From assembly GCA_025330725.1 (NCBI GenBank), contig JAIWND010000010.1, positions 868,001-932,000 on the forward strand: a stretch of DNA of 64,000 bases, read 5' to 3'. Position numbers and translations under genes: made by a program. This document shows positions 1-12,155 of this stretch, one piece after another. The stretch comes from Chlamydoabsidia padenii (lineage: Eukaryota > Mucoromycota > Mucoromycetes > Mucorales > Cunninghamellaceae). The notes under the pieces were generated by a model that was given only the letters and a program-made list of their open reading frames with translations, was not told the origin of the DNA and did not search any database. How positions within the stretch are numbered: the stretch's first letter is position 1; every line of letters begins with the position of its first letter.

Positions 1-156
1 AAAAAGAAGAAACGAACAACGTCGGCCTTTGAAGAAGATGAACAACAAGAAGAAAAGCCTAAAAAGAAGAAACAAAAGCAAGCTAGTCTACCTACTTTTG
101 CCTCTTATGAAGATTATGCCGCCTTGTTGGATAAAGACGAAGTGGATTTAGAATAG
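1..156 (+). CDS. MAK21: 3' end of a Mak21/Noc1 (CEBPZ)-type ribosome biogenesis gene, partial
   Basis: Only the last 51 codons are in the window, read from base 1 to a TAG at 154-156. The residues are very lysine-rich (two KKKK blocks), then acidic, and end with a PTFASYEDYAALLDKD segment followed by DEVDLE. A basic tract followed by a PTFAS.EDY.. tail is how I recall the C terminus of the Mak21/Noc1/CEBPZ family, which acts in nucleolar 60S subunit assembly. The catalogue name rests on this short tail alone, so it is a moderate-confidence call. No intron is seen in the part shown. Confidence 0.55.
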   Translation, partial: KKKKRTTSAFEEDEQQEEKPKKKKQKQASLPTFASYEDYAALLDKDEVDLE

Positions 157-535
157 TTTAGATTGTAGTTAATTTGTTTATTCACTTTATTTTTATTGTT
201 AAGCCCATATAGTCATTTACTTGTTTTATTATACTCTGCATTTTTACTTTAATATACATTAAAAAAACCCTGTCTATCATATAAAAAGTGAGGTGACATG
301 GAAAATGCCCAACTAGGTTGACGTTTGACATCCAGTCTCCGGGGCGGGAATGTAACGTTAAAACTTGTCCAATAAAAATAGGCGGAATTTGATTTCACGC
401 AAAAATAAAAAGGATAAAAAAAAAAAAAGGGCATTTCTTTTGACTTTTATCACCTCTCTTCCACTTCCTTTTTTATAGTCTTATCGTCTTCTTGTTGTAT
501 TAATATATCCATTTGATTTACTTTATTATCCTATC
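157..535. other. Intergenic: 3' flank of the Mak21-type gene and promoter of the Sfp1-like gene
   Basis: AT-rich, with no supportable ORF. It contains a variant of the recurrent CGG..TTTGA motif around 383-393 (gcggaatttgatttc) and a TATA-like tttttatagtc near 471-481, about 60 bases before the start codon. Confidence 0.5.
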
Positions 536-1686
536 ATGCCTGTCCCTACCCAATACAACTGCATTAGACGAATGAGTACCATTACGGTACCCAAACAAGA
601 TATCCACTTTGAGTAAGTTGAATGAACTTGCACGCATGGATTGACTTTTGCTAACATGATCTTGTTTTAAACCATAGTGTGTATGACTTTCAACAATGTA
701 AACCACAAAACAATATTGATACCACCTTGGAGTCACGTCAACTGGAGGCCGACTATTGCCGCGACTTCTCTTGCTGTGGTCTTGTCTTGAACGATCTCCA
801 TGACCTGTTGCAACATTACGAAGAAAGCCATGTGCAAGGTGAAGAAGATGATCTCTATAGTCAAGACGATACCAACGATGCTGAGCATGATGGTTGGCTG
901 GTGAATGGCTCAACAATGACAAGACCCAAGGCGACTTGTTTATTTGACATGGATGATGGTCAAATGGATTCTATTTATGATTCTGAACCCTTGTCACCTC
1001 ATACCTCTGGCTTCTCCTCGGATGGTGAATACTCTATGCCTCCTACTCCTTCTTATTCATGTCTGATGAACGGCGGTGAATACGACAACCTGACGGATGA
1101 TGATGAAGATGACACTGGTAGTATTCGTATGTGTGGCAAGAAACGTACCTTCCAACAAGCCTCGACTAACAATGCCATGGATTTATTGACACTCTCTGCT
1201 GCCAAGAAACTCGCCCTAGCTGCTCCCGAATCCTTCAACTACCTTACTGATGAAGAATTCCTTGCTCATGCTGGTGTTTTACTTGCTTCGGCCAATACAT
1301 CATGTAAGTGGGGGGGTTGCACAAAATGAAACTTGATCTCACCTCTTTCTTTTTTTTTTTGGGTAGATTTGTACGCGGATAAGCCTTACAAGTGTATGGT
1401 CCAAGGTTGTGACAAGGCTTATAAGAATCCCAACGGTTTAAAATATCACAAGGAACATGGTCATTGTAATGATAATGAAATGAATGAAACCCCTAAACCT
1501 TATCAATGCACTATTGGCGACTGTGGTAAACGATACAAGAATTTAAATGGACTCAAGTATCATGTTGAACATTCTCATATGGCGGCTTTGAACCATACTT
1601 TGGCTACTTTTGGTGTCTTGCAAACACCACCACCTTCGGCCATATCTTCCCCTTTGTTGGATTCATTGGATTCCCCCTTCTTCTAG
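536..1686 (+). CDS. SFP1: Sfp1-like C2H2 zinc-finger transcription factor
   Basis: Three exons, 536-612, 678-1303 and 1367-1686, join in frame to 340 aa. An N-terminal divergent C2H2-like unit (about residues 51-78, CRDFSCC..LVLNDLHDLLQHYEESH) precedes a long acidic Ser/Thr-rich middle. Near the C terminus are two paired fingers (about residues 240-303) of the form YKC..GCDKAYKN.NGLKYH and YQC..DCGKRYKN.NGLKYH. This arrangement is characteristic of the fungal Sfp1 family, nuclear regulators of ribosomal-protein and ribosome-biogenesis genes and cell size. The split GA|T codon at the first junction and TA|T-type join at the second both restore the frame. Downstream of a ribosome biogenesis gene, but unlikely to be co-transcribed. 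The yeast orthologue's physiology is inferred, not shown. Confidence 0.85.
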
Positions 1687-2537
1687 ATTAGCTGTCATTC
1701 TCTCTTTTTTACCTACCACCATTTGTATATAGTCTTCAATCCCTTTTTACTCTTTTTAGCTAGTCTATTCTATTCTCATTTAGGTTGATTGGTGTTTGGC
1801 CCAAATGGCCAGCACTTTATTTTTCCTCCCTCCCCCTCTCCATTCATATTACATGCCATCTCTTTCTTATTCCTCTTTTTTACATATATCATCCCTTCAT
1901 CCCAAAAAGTATCATTCTCTTCCCTCTCACTCTCTTTCTCTTTTAATAATAAATAAATAAAAAGTTATATCATTGTCCTTGTCCACTTTATTTTGTTTTG
2001 GTGTAACTTTTAATGTCTTTGAATAGGTGTTACAACTACAAAGTAAACCAATCGCCGCTTCAACTTCCTCCACCCGAGAATAGATCCAAGTCCACTGTCG
2101 GGGTATGAAATATAAATGACAGTTTGTATTGCAAATGGTTGGTCTGTCATTTGTAATTAAAACTTTTATTATTTACCAAGTTTATGCATGTTATTCAAAA
2201 GTAGGTGATCAAGGTTTTTTGGTACTATAGTTTCATACAAAAAGGTCGTACCTTAATTTCGATTATTGATTTGTGTTACACAAATTTCAACTAGGCGAAA
2301 AAAAAAAAAAAAAAAAAAAGATCATCCCCCGCCCTCCAATTTCATTCTTCTTCTTTTGCTCCTTCTTCATTAATTTACTTTCTCATCACCCATCACCCCT
2401 TCCTTTCTTTTTTTTTTTTTTTTTTTTTTTTTTACTGTATAAAACCACTATTCAACTGGTGTACCCTGTCCTTTCCTTTAATCGACTAGACCAGATCCTC
2501 CGCCATACCACATACTTTGATTAACTAACAAGTCACC
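1687..2537. other. Intergenic with long A and T tracts
   Basis: No supportable gene in 850 bases. It holds pyrimidine-rich DNA after the Sfp1-like gene, an A-tract at about 2300-2319 and a T-tract at about 2409-2433 with a following tataaaac (2439-2446) that may be the TATA element of the next gene, about 95 bases before its start codon. Confidence 0.45.
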
Positions 2538-3888
2538 ATGTATACTTCATCTTTGACTTGTACTTCTACCATTTTGATGACAGTGGCAGCGGTTATTCCT
2601 GTCACTCAAGCTCGTTACCTTTGGCATCCAGACGCGCAACCTCAAGTAAAACCCATTGTGCGTGATTACTTCCAACCATTACAAGGTAACAAAAAAAAAC
2701 ACCCACCCACAATTGACTTTTTATTTTATTTTTACTACTAGCAGTACTAATTACACCTGCTTCTTCTAAAATATAGGTGATTATCATCTTGTCAATCGTG
2801 CCTTCCAGAATGCAGATCAACCCACCGAGTCAAGCTCAAAGAAAGAACCTGAACCAACAGAAACACACACTTCCAAGGCGGATCCTAAACCAAGTGCTAG
2901 CGACAAACCCAAAGAAACAAAACAATCAGAAACACATACTGCTGCTCCTTCTCACACGACCTCGAAGAATCCACCTAAACCACACACCACTTCTCAATCC
3001 ACTGATGCCACATCTACCACTGATTCTTCCACCAATACTGCAACCTCTGTCACTGATTTGTTACCTACACCACCTACATCATCATCGTCATCGTCATCTA
3101 CCAGCGTCATCTCACCTTCTTCATCAACTTCCGCCGATTCTGCTGGTGGTGGGGTTTCTAGTGGTGCTGTCGCAGGGATCGTGATTGCCATTCTTGCTCT
3201 AGTGGGTGCTATTGCGGCATTTGTGATGATCCGACGAAAGAAACGAACTCGTCGCAGCCCTAATCCTGATCCTTTCACCATGGGTTTTGGTAGTCATGAT
3301 CCTGCATCCAATTATAACAACAATAATGTCATGGCACAACCTTATCAGTACCAAGAACAACAACAACCTCAACCAATACATATGCCACCCATCAGTCCCA
3401 CGTATAGTACTCCACCTCCACCTTTATCACCCATGTCTGATGTCCCACCTTATCAACAACAACAGTATTACGCGGCACCAGTGAGCGAAAAGACGGCGGT
3501 ACCTGCTCTTGCTGGTGCAGCAGTTGCTGGTGCAGTGATTACCGGTCATGATCACGAACAACAAGTTGAACAACCACAACAGCAACAACAACAAGATATT
3601 CCTCAGGGATCATTGGGTATCTTTAATGTCGTGTCCACGTACTCTCCCACTCTTAGCGACGAAATCGACATTCAACTTGGAGATCGTATTGAAATTCTTG
3701 TGGAATATGACGATGGATGGTGTCAAGGTGTAAATCTCACTCGTGGTAATGCGAAGGGTGTATTCCCTCGTCATTGTGTTGAACAACATCCTGGATCTCA
3801 AGAACAACAAGCTCAAAACGATGGTCCTCCTCAATTAGAATTAGGTAGTTTGAAACGTGTTAGCTCCATGTATATGGCTTACAACTAG
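2538..3888 (+). CDS. Fus1-like single-pass membrane protein with cytoplasmic SH3 domain
   Basis: Two exons, 2538-2685 and 2777-3888, give 419 aa. The N terminus has a hydrophobic signal-like stretch (residues 9-26). A long Ser/Thr/Pro-rich segment, probably O-glycosylated and outside the cell, runs to about residue 178. One transmembrane helix (about 179-201, GAVAGIVIAILALVGAIAAF) is followed by a basic stop-transfer RRKKRTRR, a Gln/Pro-rich cytoplasmic linker and a C-terminal SH3 domain (about 327-385) with ALYDY-equivalent VVSTY, GDRIE and the DGWCQG...KGVFP core. Yeast Fus1, a cell-fusion and polarity protein, has exactly this order of parts, but sequence identity outside SH3 is not evident, so the role (cell surface to actin/polarity signalling) is inferred from architecture. 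Confidence 0.8.
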
Positions 3889-5540
3889 TTTAGTCGCCCT
3901 CATTGTCATTTATATCTATATCACTTAACTCTCTTCTTTTACACCTTTTTTTTAAATAAATAAACTATCTTTTATATGTACTAGTTTAGTATGTAAAAAG
4001 TGATAGTAAAATATGCAGTGTTCAGCTTGTCTCATAGTAAATACATGTTTTCTTGTTATTACTTTTACCTTGTTTTATTCGAGAACTTCATCCATGTAAA
4101 GGTGGGTGGATCAGATTGAATGATGATCACGTAAAATATAGTCTCTATAGTGATTCTTTTTACGTAATGAGTGTATGAATCCATATACATATCAAGAAAC
4201 TCATTATATGATATGTTTCTTTATTTGTCTTTTAGCATTAATCGGGATTGAGTTCACTTTTAGATTTAATACCCGACTATTGAACTTCTGTACCCCAAAA
4301 CGAGTCAGGAGTTGGTTTCAGTTTATTAAAAGCTATAAGGGTATGTACAGTACAATAATGTTTGAGAACTATAGATGCTCACTCACCCGGCCTGGCTAGC
4401 ACCACTATGTTTCTCGAAAGTGCATCTTTTTTTAATTTAATCAAGGTACAAGAAATTCAGGAACACCGATTTTAAACAAATATTCAAACCCCGCGTGTAG
4501 ACATAATCACGATACACACAAATATCACAAGCAAGTACCGAATATGCTTTCCGTATTACTTAAATATCACAAAGTCTATTAAATAGTAGTATATCAATTC
4601 TATTATTTTATTACAAGAATGAAGATATTGATATAAAAATATATAGCTGAGGGAGGGGTAATGTAATGAGATCTACATGATCAAAGGGGAGAAGAGATAA
4701 CAATTGTAGGCAAAGTGTTGAGCTAGATGGTGGGAAGTTGTGTTAAATATTTTGTACAACATTGTGAATCTTGAATGGATGACTGTTTGGATGGATGTTG
4801 TTTTTGGTCGATTAGCCAACTTGAGTCAGTCGTGGTCATGGCGCTTATTATAATGTTGGAGTCGCAAGATGATAAGACTCGACTGATTCCATCGATGACA
4901 CATTGAGTTTAGAGTTGGAATAATAGGTAATCTAATAGAGATCAAATCAATAATCGTGATATCGATGATGCAGCACTGTCATATGAGGCATCATAGGGAG
5001 TAAAAAAACAAAAAAAGAAAGGTATGCGTTCACTTGCTTGTTGTTTTTACATTGCTTTGTTCTCTTACCAGCAAAAGAGGGAATAGTGACAGTTGATTTG
5101 CAGTCAGCCGTGATGGATCATCTAAAATATAAATGCAATTAAAAACGAAGATAAGGGTTATAGATGAGTTGAATCAACCTGCCATCAGAGGATGGTAATA
5201 CAGAGCCTAGTAAACAGTAGGCGGAATTAATAATCCCTAGTCATACGAGTGAGTGTTTCTTCCTTTGGCACGTTCAAACAGTCTAAAGTATATCATCGCA
5301 AGATACCATTAGTACTCTTCCCCCTTTTGATGTTTTTTTTTTCTCCTTGCCATTAGTGTAAGATTAGCTTGGTTCCGTAACAAAAGAGATATCCCAGACT
5401 ATAATGTAGTAACAGCGGAATAACCGAGTACCTCCCAGATTAGCTACAAGTATCTCTACGCAACAAAGTCACCGTATACCCCAAACGATTACAAACTGAG
5501 AGTGGATTAAAGAAGGAAAAGAGAAAAAAAAAAGGGGGGG
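3889..5540. other. Gene-poor intergenic region left of the repeat-flanked HET gene
   Basis: About 1.65 kb in which short ORFs (for example 4175-4399) show no recognisable domain, composition or splice structure. No RNA gene or tandem repeat is recognised. It ends in a G-tract (about 5534-5542) at the edge of the repeat element. Confidence 0.4.
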
Positions 5541-6061
5541 GGAATATTGCTAGGCGCACGGAACTATGGTATTCGGCGTTTGAAAATGGTTTCCTTCCAT
5601 CTATAATGAAAAAATAAAATAAACTTCGTGGCAAAGGACAGGTAAAACTCATCGCAAGCTTGGACAGACCGACACAAGGGACTTGAGACTTGGCTTTTGC
5701 GGTAGCGTATGTTGGAAATATGCCATAGTATCCACATCGCCACTTTAATCATTAGCACCCGTTAACCATTGAGCGAGTAGTGCCCTTTCCAAATCTTGGT
5801 AGAAGCGGGCGGGATTTGAAAACGAAGTTTGATTCCTCTTCGCAGTTTCTCTCTCTCTTACAAATGAGAGGTAAAAGTTACCACAAGCCTGAACATACTG
5901 ACACAAGGGTCTTGGAGCTTGGCTTTTGCGGTAAAGTATGGTGGAAATATTCCATAGTATACACATCACCACTTTAATCATTAGCATCCGTTAACCATTG
6001 AGCAAGTAGAGTTCTTTCCAAAATTCCGTGCTTGCTTTCCGTGCGCCTTGCATTTCCCGAA
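5541..6061 (+). mobile_element. MITE-like repeat, left copy, two tandem units
   Basis: About 520 bp containing two head-to-tail copies of a unit whose core reads gacacaaggg, then cttgg, then cttttgcggta, then tggaaatat.ccatagta, then cactttaatcattagca, then ccattgagc.agtag (cores about 5660-5790 and 5889-6015). Its ends are short imperfect inverted repeats: gctaggcgcacgg at 5549-5561 and ccgtgcgccttgc at 6040-6052. A second copy lies in inverted orientation at 8269-8767. No ORF of its own is present, so a non-autonomous DNA element is the simplest reading. A target-site duplication could not be identified. Confidence 0.7.
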
Positions 6062-6113
6062 AAAACACATATGTTTATTTATAGCCGTGAGTGGGATTTG
6101 GAATACTATATTT

Positions 6114-8054
6114 TTAAAATACACGTAATCCTGTAGGGTAGTTTTCATCAAGCTGGTACTCAACCCATTTCTTTTGAGGATATTTCAAGTTTCTCATATC
6201 CGGATCACGCTCATGTTCGTATAGAATCCAGCAATTTTTATTGAGACTGCCAAGGAGCTGAAGGCCAATGGAAAAAAGTGACCGGTTCTCCACTTCAATG
6301 CCACCTTCTTTGTGCTTATAAAGAATCAGGGGTATACAGACATTGGTGAGAGGATCATGATCAGGAATGAGTCCCAGATCTGACCATATATTGTTATCTC
6401 GTCCCCATAATTCATAGTAATCAGGGCAATCCTCGCAAAGTTCATCCACATAGTACACTTTGGGCGTCAGTCGGATCATGGGCCGGTGTTGCTTGAGGTC
6501 AAGATGCACCGCATCATCGACGAAGTTGTATTCGTATTGATTATCAATAAAACTATGACTCGTAGAGATGATATCCATAATGTTGTAGTCAAGACCAAGC
6601 TCATGGGTCTTTGTGACGAAAGATGGCAGGATGGGTAAGTCACCGTGATGAGTGCTCATGTACAGTAAATTCAGTTTGTCTTCTACGGTCATAAACTCGA
6701 GGAGTTTTTGTCGCACCAGCGATATACTTTTAATTTTCCAGCTGCTGACTGTGTTTTTATCTTTAAGGAAATGTCGGTAGTTTGTCAGGGGCAGGATGGC
6801 ATGGAATCTATCCTCATGCCTCGCGGCTTTTGAATTCAAAATCATGCTTAAAAACGACCGTCCCGAAAGCTGTATCATCAGATCCTTCACAAAATTACGA
6901 CCCTGAAATTCCATCCCCGATGTAAAATGGTAAACAGCATGAGAGTCAATAGTTTGGTGGGATTCCTTGTCAAATCGATACACAAAGAAAGGAAGACCTA
7001 GGAGAGGAGTATCGGGGTGTGAAAAGTGAATAAACCAGTACATGATCTCTCCTTTGGTTTTGGCAATATGGTACTCGTTGATCACCCAGGTTCGATTGGA
7101 CCAGTCCATCATAATGGATTGAAGATAACCTAGCGATTGGTTGAGATTTTCCTCCCTTTCAGCGATTTGCCGTGACCATTCGTCATCCTTCAACCTGAGG
7201 AAAAAATGATTTACCAATTGTCGGGAACTGAATTCGCACGATTCAGGAACAGGGAAATCTCCAGGGGTGACCAGTTGTTGAATGGCGTTGTCCAGGGCGG
7301 ACTCTTCGTCTGACTTTTGTTTCATGATATTATCGTTGAGACTGCACTGATCATCACGGCAAAAATGTTGCCGGAATTTGCTGTCTTGAGGAATCCCCAA
7401 GTCATCCATCCACACTTTGTCCAATTCGTCCATCTTAGTTAGGTTACTCTGGATCATATGATAAAGATAATTAACATGTTTCTCGACAATCTGAGATGTA
7501 TGTGTGTTGACTAGGTTTTCGGCCAAGTGTCCATAGTTCAAATCAGGTACGGCGACGATATGGTTGGCTTTATGATATATATCGGTCATGCGGTAAATTG
7601 TGGTTTTTTTCCGATTATCGTCAAGTTGGTCAATGCAAATTGCATCCACCCACGCATATCTCATGTGCTTGAGTGTTGGTTCCTTTAAAATCATCTTGCA
7701 CAGTTTATATAGGTCCCTTAGTTTAAACGAGGTGATATGAGCGTTGTAGCCGACGCCTGTTGAGACAATTTGCTCCGAGATTTCTCCCCATCTAGTAAGG
7801 AGGTAGCATATTAGTCATTGTATAATAACTTTTTTTTTTTTTCGGGAGAGGATATACCTGTATGAGATGGCAATATATGGTATTTCAAAAGTGTTTGGCT
7901 CGAACGGTTTCTGGATACATTGTATTTTCTCCTTGGCTGCTTTTTTGACATCAATGAGCACAATTTGAAAGGGTTCCGCTTTCTCATCTAAAGATGGAAT
8001 GGTTTGTGTAACTTGTTCTTTATGCAAGGATAGGTGGCTCTTTACCTGTTTCAT
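6114..8054 (-). CDS. HET-domain protein (heterokaryon-incompatibility-like), paralogue 1
   Basis: Two exons on the minus strand, 8054-7858 and 7791-6114, joined over a 66-nt intron (AG|A codon) to 624 aa. The HET domain starts in IPYIAISYRWGEIS (about residues 59-72) and continues with YAWVDAICIDQ, KKTTIYRMTDIY and ANHIVAVPDL (about 105-145), the usual HET motif series. The remaining 450 residues have no domain I can name but align along their length with the gene at 16286-18554, including WSNRTWVI.EYHIAK and RFH.ILPL. HET proteins in Ascomycota trigger non-self recognition cell death; whether that holds here is unknown. The gene is enclosed by inverted copies of a MITE-like repeat, which suggests it may have moved as a unit. 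Start chosen as the first Met upstream of the conserved IVLIDVKKAA block. Confidence 0.8.
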
Positions 8055-8268
8055 GCATGGTTAGGAAAATGGAATGAGAGGGAAAGAGAGATACAAATGA
8101 AAGAGAGAAAAAGAAAAGACAGACGTGTTTCTTTATAATAAAAGTCCTCAATGATCATTGGTAGAAGCAACAGTGATACAATATTGGTACGACTGACTGA
8201 AACGCCCACCCTGTGATTTCGAAATCAGAGCGACATTTGAAAAACAAAAAATATGCGGCAAACTCAGA
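8055..8268. promoter_or_regulatory. Presumed promoter of HET paralogue 1
   Basis: Region between the HET start codon and the inner end of the right repeat. It is purine-rich on the plus strand at 8070-8120 and has no ORF. Transcription of the HET gene must start here or inside the flanking repeat; no clear TATA element is visible. Confidence 0.3.
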
Positions 8269-8767
8269 GCGAGAAATACTACCAGGTGCACGGGAAGTAT
8301 TGCTCGCTCAATTGTTAACGGATGCTAATGATTAAAGTGGCGATGGAGATACTATAGCATATTTCCAACATAATTTACTGCAAAAGCCAAGCACAAAGTC
8401 CCTTGTGTCGGTCAGTCCAGACTTGGGATGACTTTTACCTGTCATTTGTAAGAAGAAAAAAGTACGAAGAGGAACCAGACTTCATTTTCAGATGCCGCAC
8501 GCTCTACTAAGATTTGGAAAGGACTCTACTCACTCCATTGTCAACCGATGCTAATGATTAAAGTGGCGATGTGAATACTATGGTATGTTTCCAACATACT
8601 TTACCGCAAAAGTCAAGCACCAAGGCCCTTGTGTCAGTCTGTCCAAGCTTGCGTTGACTTTTACCTGTCCTTTGCCACGAAGATTATTTTATTTTTTCTT
8701 GTAGGCGGAAGGAAGCTTCATTTTCAAATGCCGATTACCAAACTTCTGTGCGCCTAGCAGTTCCCCA
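8269..8767 (-). mobile_element. MITE-like repeat, right copy, inverted relative to the left copy
   Basis: About 500 bp, matching 5541-6061 in reverse complement and again made of two tandem units (cores about 8301-8428 and 8524-8660). The outer end reads gtgcgcctagcagttcccc and the inner end gagaaatactaccaggtgc, mirror images of the left copy's ends. Together the two copies form long inverted repeats around the HET gene, a composite of about 3.2 kb. Confidence 0.7.
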
Positions 8768-8880
8768 AATAGCTATACATGTATCAAGTCATGATTGAAA
8801 AAAAGAGTCAATTTTATTATAAAGTAATTAAAGCTAAACTATAACCAAGTTAAGCTGATTAAACAACATTGTCGAGGCAA

Positions 8881-10670
<1,790 letters not shown>

Positions 10671-11169
10671 TTTGACAAAGTAAAAGGAGAAGGAAAAGTG
10701 GGGGAACGCTTTTTCAAAAGAAAAAGAAAACTGAAATCGGGGATTGAAAAAGTTTGAATTGGATTGTCTGGGGTCGTATGTGCTACATCACAAGAAAAAG
10801 ATCAAATTGCATGACATGTAAAAGATAAAGTAAACCATGCGATGCTTATATAAGACACAATTGACATTTGGATACAACTCTTGACTATGTGATGTGCATA
10901 AATGAGCCCATGTCCTTGCCTCTATTAAATCTTCAAGCATTTTAAACAAGTTGGAATTTGGTACACAAATGCAAAGTAGCATGGTGCTAAACATGTTTAT
11001 TGATGAATACAAAGTAAAACAAAAGTATATATAATTTAGATGTATGAGAGAGGTGAGTTTGGAAATAAAGATTCTATGTAAATTAAGGGAATGTTGACTG
11101 GATTCAATAAAAAGGTACGGTTAAAAGATGATTCGTGGGAAGGTAGATGATCGATTTCTATTGCCTAAT

Positions 11170-11212
<43 letters not shown>

Positions 11213-11226
11213 ACAGCATATGGCAT
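10671..11226. other. Intergenic: FDH1 promoter and TIM17 3' flank, with a GA microsatellite
   Basis: No gene supported. Contains the motif CGGGGATTGAAAA at 10738-10750 and a perfect (GA)n run at about 11173-11208. Confidence 0.5.
11173..11208 (+). repeat. (GA)n microsatellite
   Basis: Pure dinucleotide run just 3' of TIM17. Similar GA/CT runs occur at 18992-19008, 28454-28482, 32043-32064 and 59872-59892, and TA runs at 32398-32417, 42880-42900 and 59291-59316. Confidence 0.85.
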
Positions 11227-11888
11227 TTACATCTATTGAGATAAAAAGTTAGTCTTCCTGATGATTCACCAAATATCTTTTATTTTAAAAACTTACTTGA
11301 GGCATCACAGGTCTGTTTTGTTCAGCAGTCCATCTAGAGATAGCAATACCGATCCCTTCAATCAAAGCCAGTAAACCACCACCTACAACAGCAGAGATTG
11401 TAGCCGCCTTGGCCCCACCACGAGCAGCCAATACACCACCAGTCAAAGCACCAGACATGATCGAGTTCCAAGGATCTTCTTTTTGTCGAATACCTTTCAG
11501 ACCACAGTCAAAAGTAGAAAAGAGACCACCCCAGACTGCAAAGTTACCCCCTAGTACAGGTGCTCGAGCCTTCATGGCTGATACCGCACCTGTCAAACGT
11601 TCGCCCTAAGTAACAACCTGTCAGCCATACATACCAACAATGTCTCTTCTTACCCTTGGGGAATTTTTTGCACCCTTGACTGAATGCCAGATGCCACCAC
11701 CGACAGCACCCATAACAAACGCACCACCCAAATCGTTAAGAATGACCCAAGGACTATATAAAGAAGGTGAATAAGTTGGTTTCAATTAAGAACATATTTA
11801 AGAGTTTGTTGTCTGTCACTGCCTTGTATGGGAGCATGTATTTTCCTTACCAGGGATCCCGAGAATGATCTTGAGAAGAGTGACCCAT
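11227..11888 (-). CDS. TIM17: Mitochondrial inner membrane import channel subunit Tim17
   Basis: Four exons (11888-11851, 11753-11654, 11605-11297, 11232-11227) give 150 aa, the usual Tim17 length. The N terminus carries [15 protein letters not shown], the acidic/aromatic head typical of Tim17, then [18 protein letters not shown]. Four glycine-rich membrane segments follow, with [19 protein letters not shown] and [19 protein letters not shown], the Tim17/22/23 signature. It forms the presequence translocase TIM23 complex with Tim23 and Tim50. The last exon is only ATG TAA, so splicing of the final intron changes the C terminus from ...MPQVSF to ...MPQM. Divergently transcribed from the oxidoreductase at 12156 across 267 bp. 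Confidence 0.93.
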
Positions 11889-12155
11889 ATTATATAGTTG
11901 TATTATTAGTCGATTAGATAGTTAAAAAAAAAAAAGAGAGAGAGAGAAAAGGTGAGCGTATACGTTGTCAGTAATGACAAAAAGGGGATATATAATAAAA
12001 TAAACAAGGAAGGGAATGAAAAAATCTGAGTCCAGCCATTTTTTTTTTTCTAAAAGAAAAAGGACGGCAAGTCACAATAGAAAGGTAAAAAATGAACCCA
12101 GCTTTTTTAGCATGAATGTTAACTTTTCTTTCTTACTCTTTTACCTCCCCTGACT
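11889..12155. promoter_or_regulatory. Divergent promoter between TIM17 and the FAD oxidoreductase gene
   Basis: 267 bp serve both genes. A gatatataataaa element at 11988-12000 may be a TATA box. A-tracts occur at 11924-11934 and a T-tract at 12040-12049. Confidence 0.45.

Noticed and set aside
5541..8767. Flanking repeats read as retrotransposon LTRs
   Set aside because: The two copies are inverted, not direct, have short inverted ends of their own, and the enclosed gene has no reverse transcriptase or integrase.
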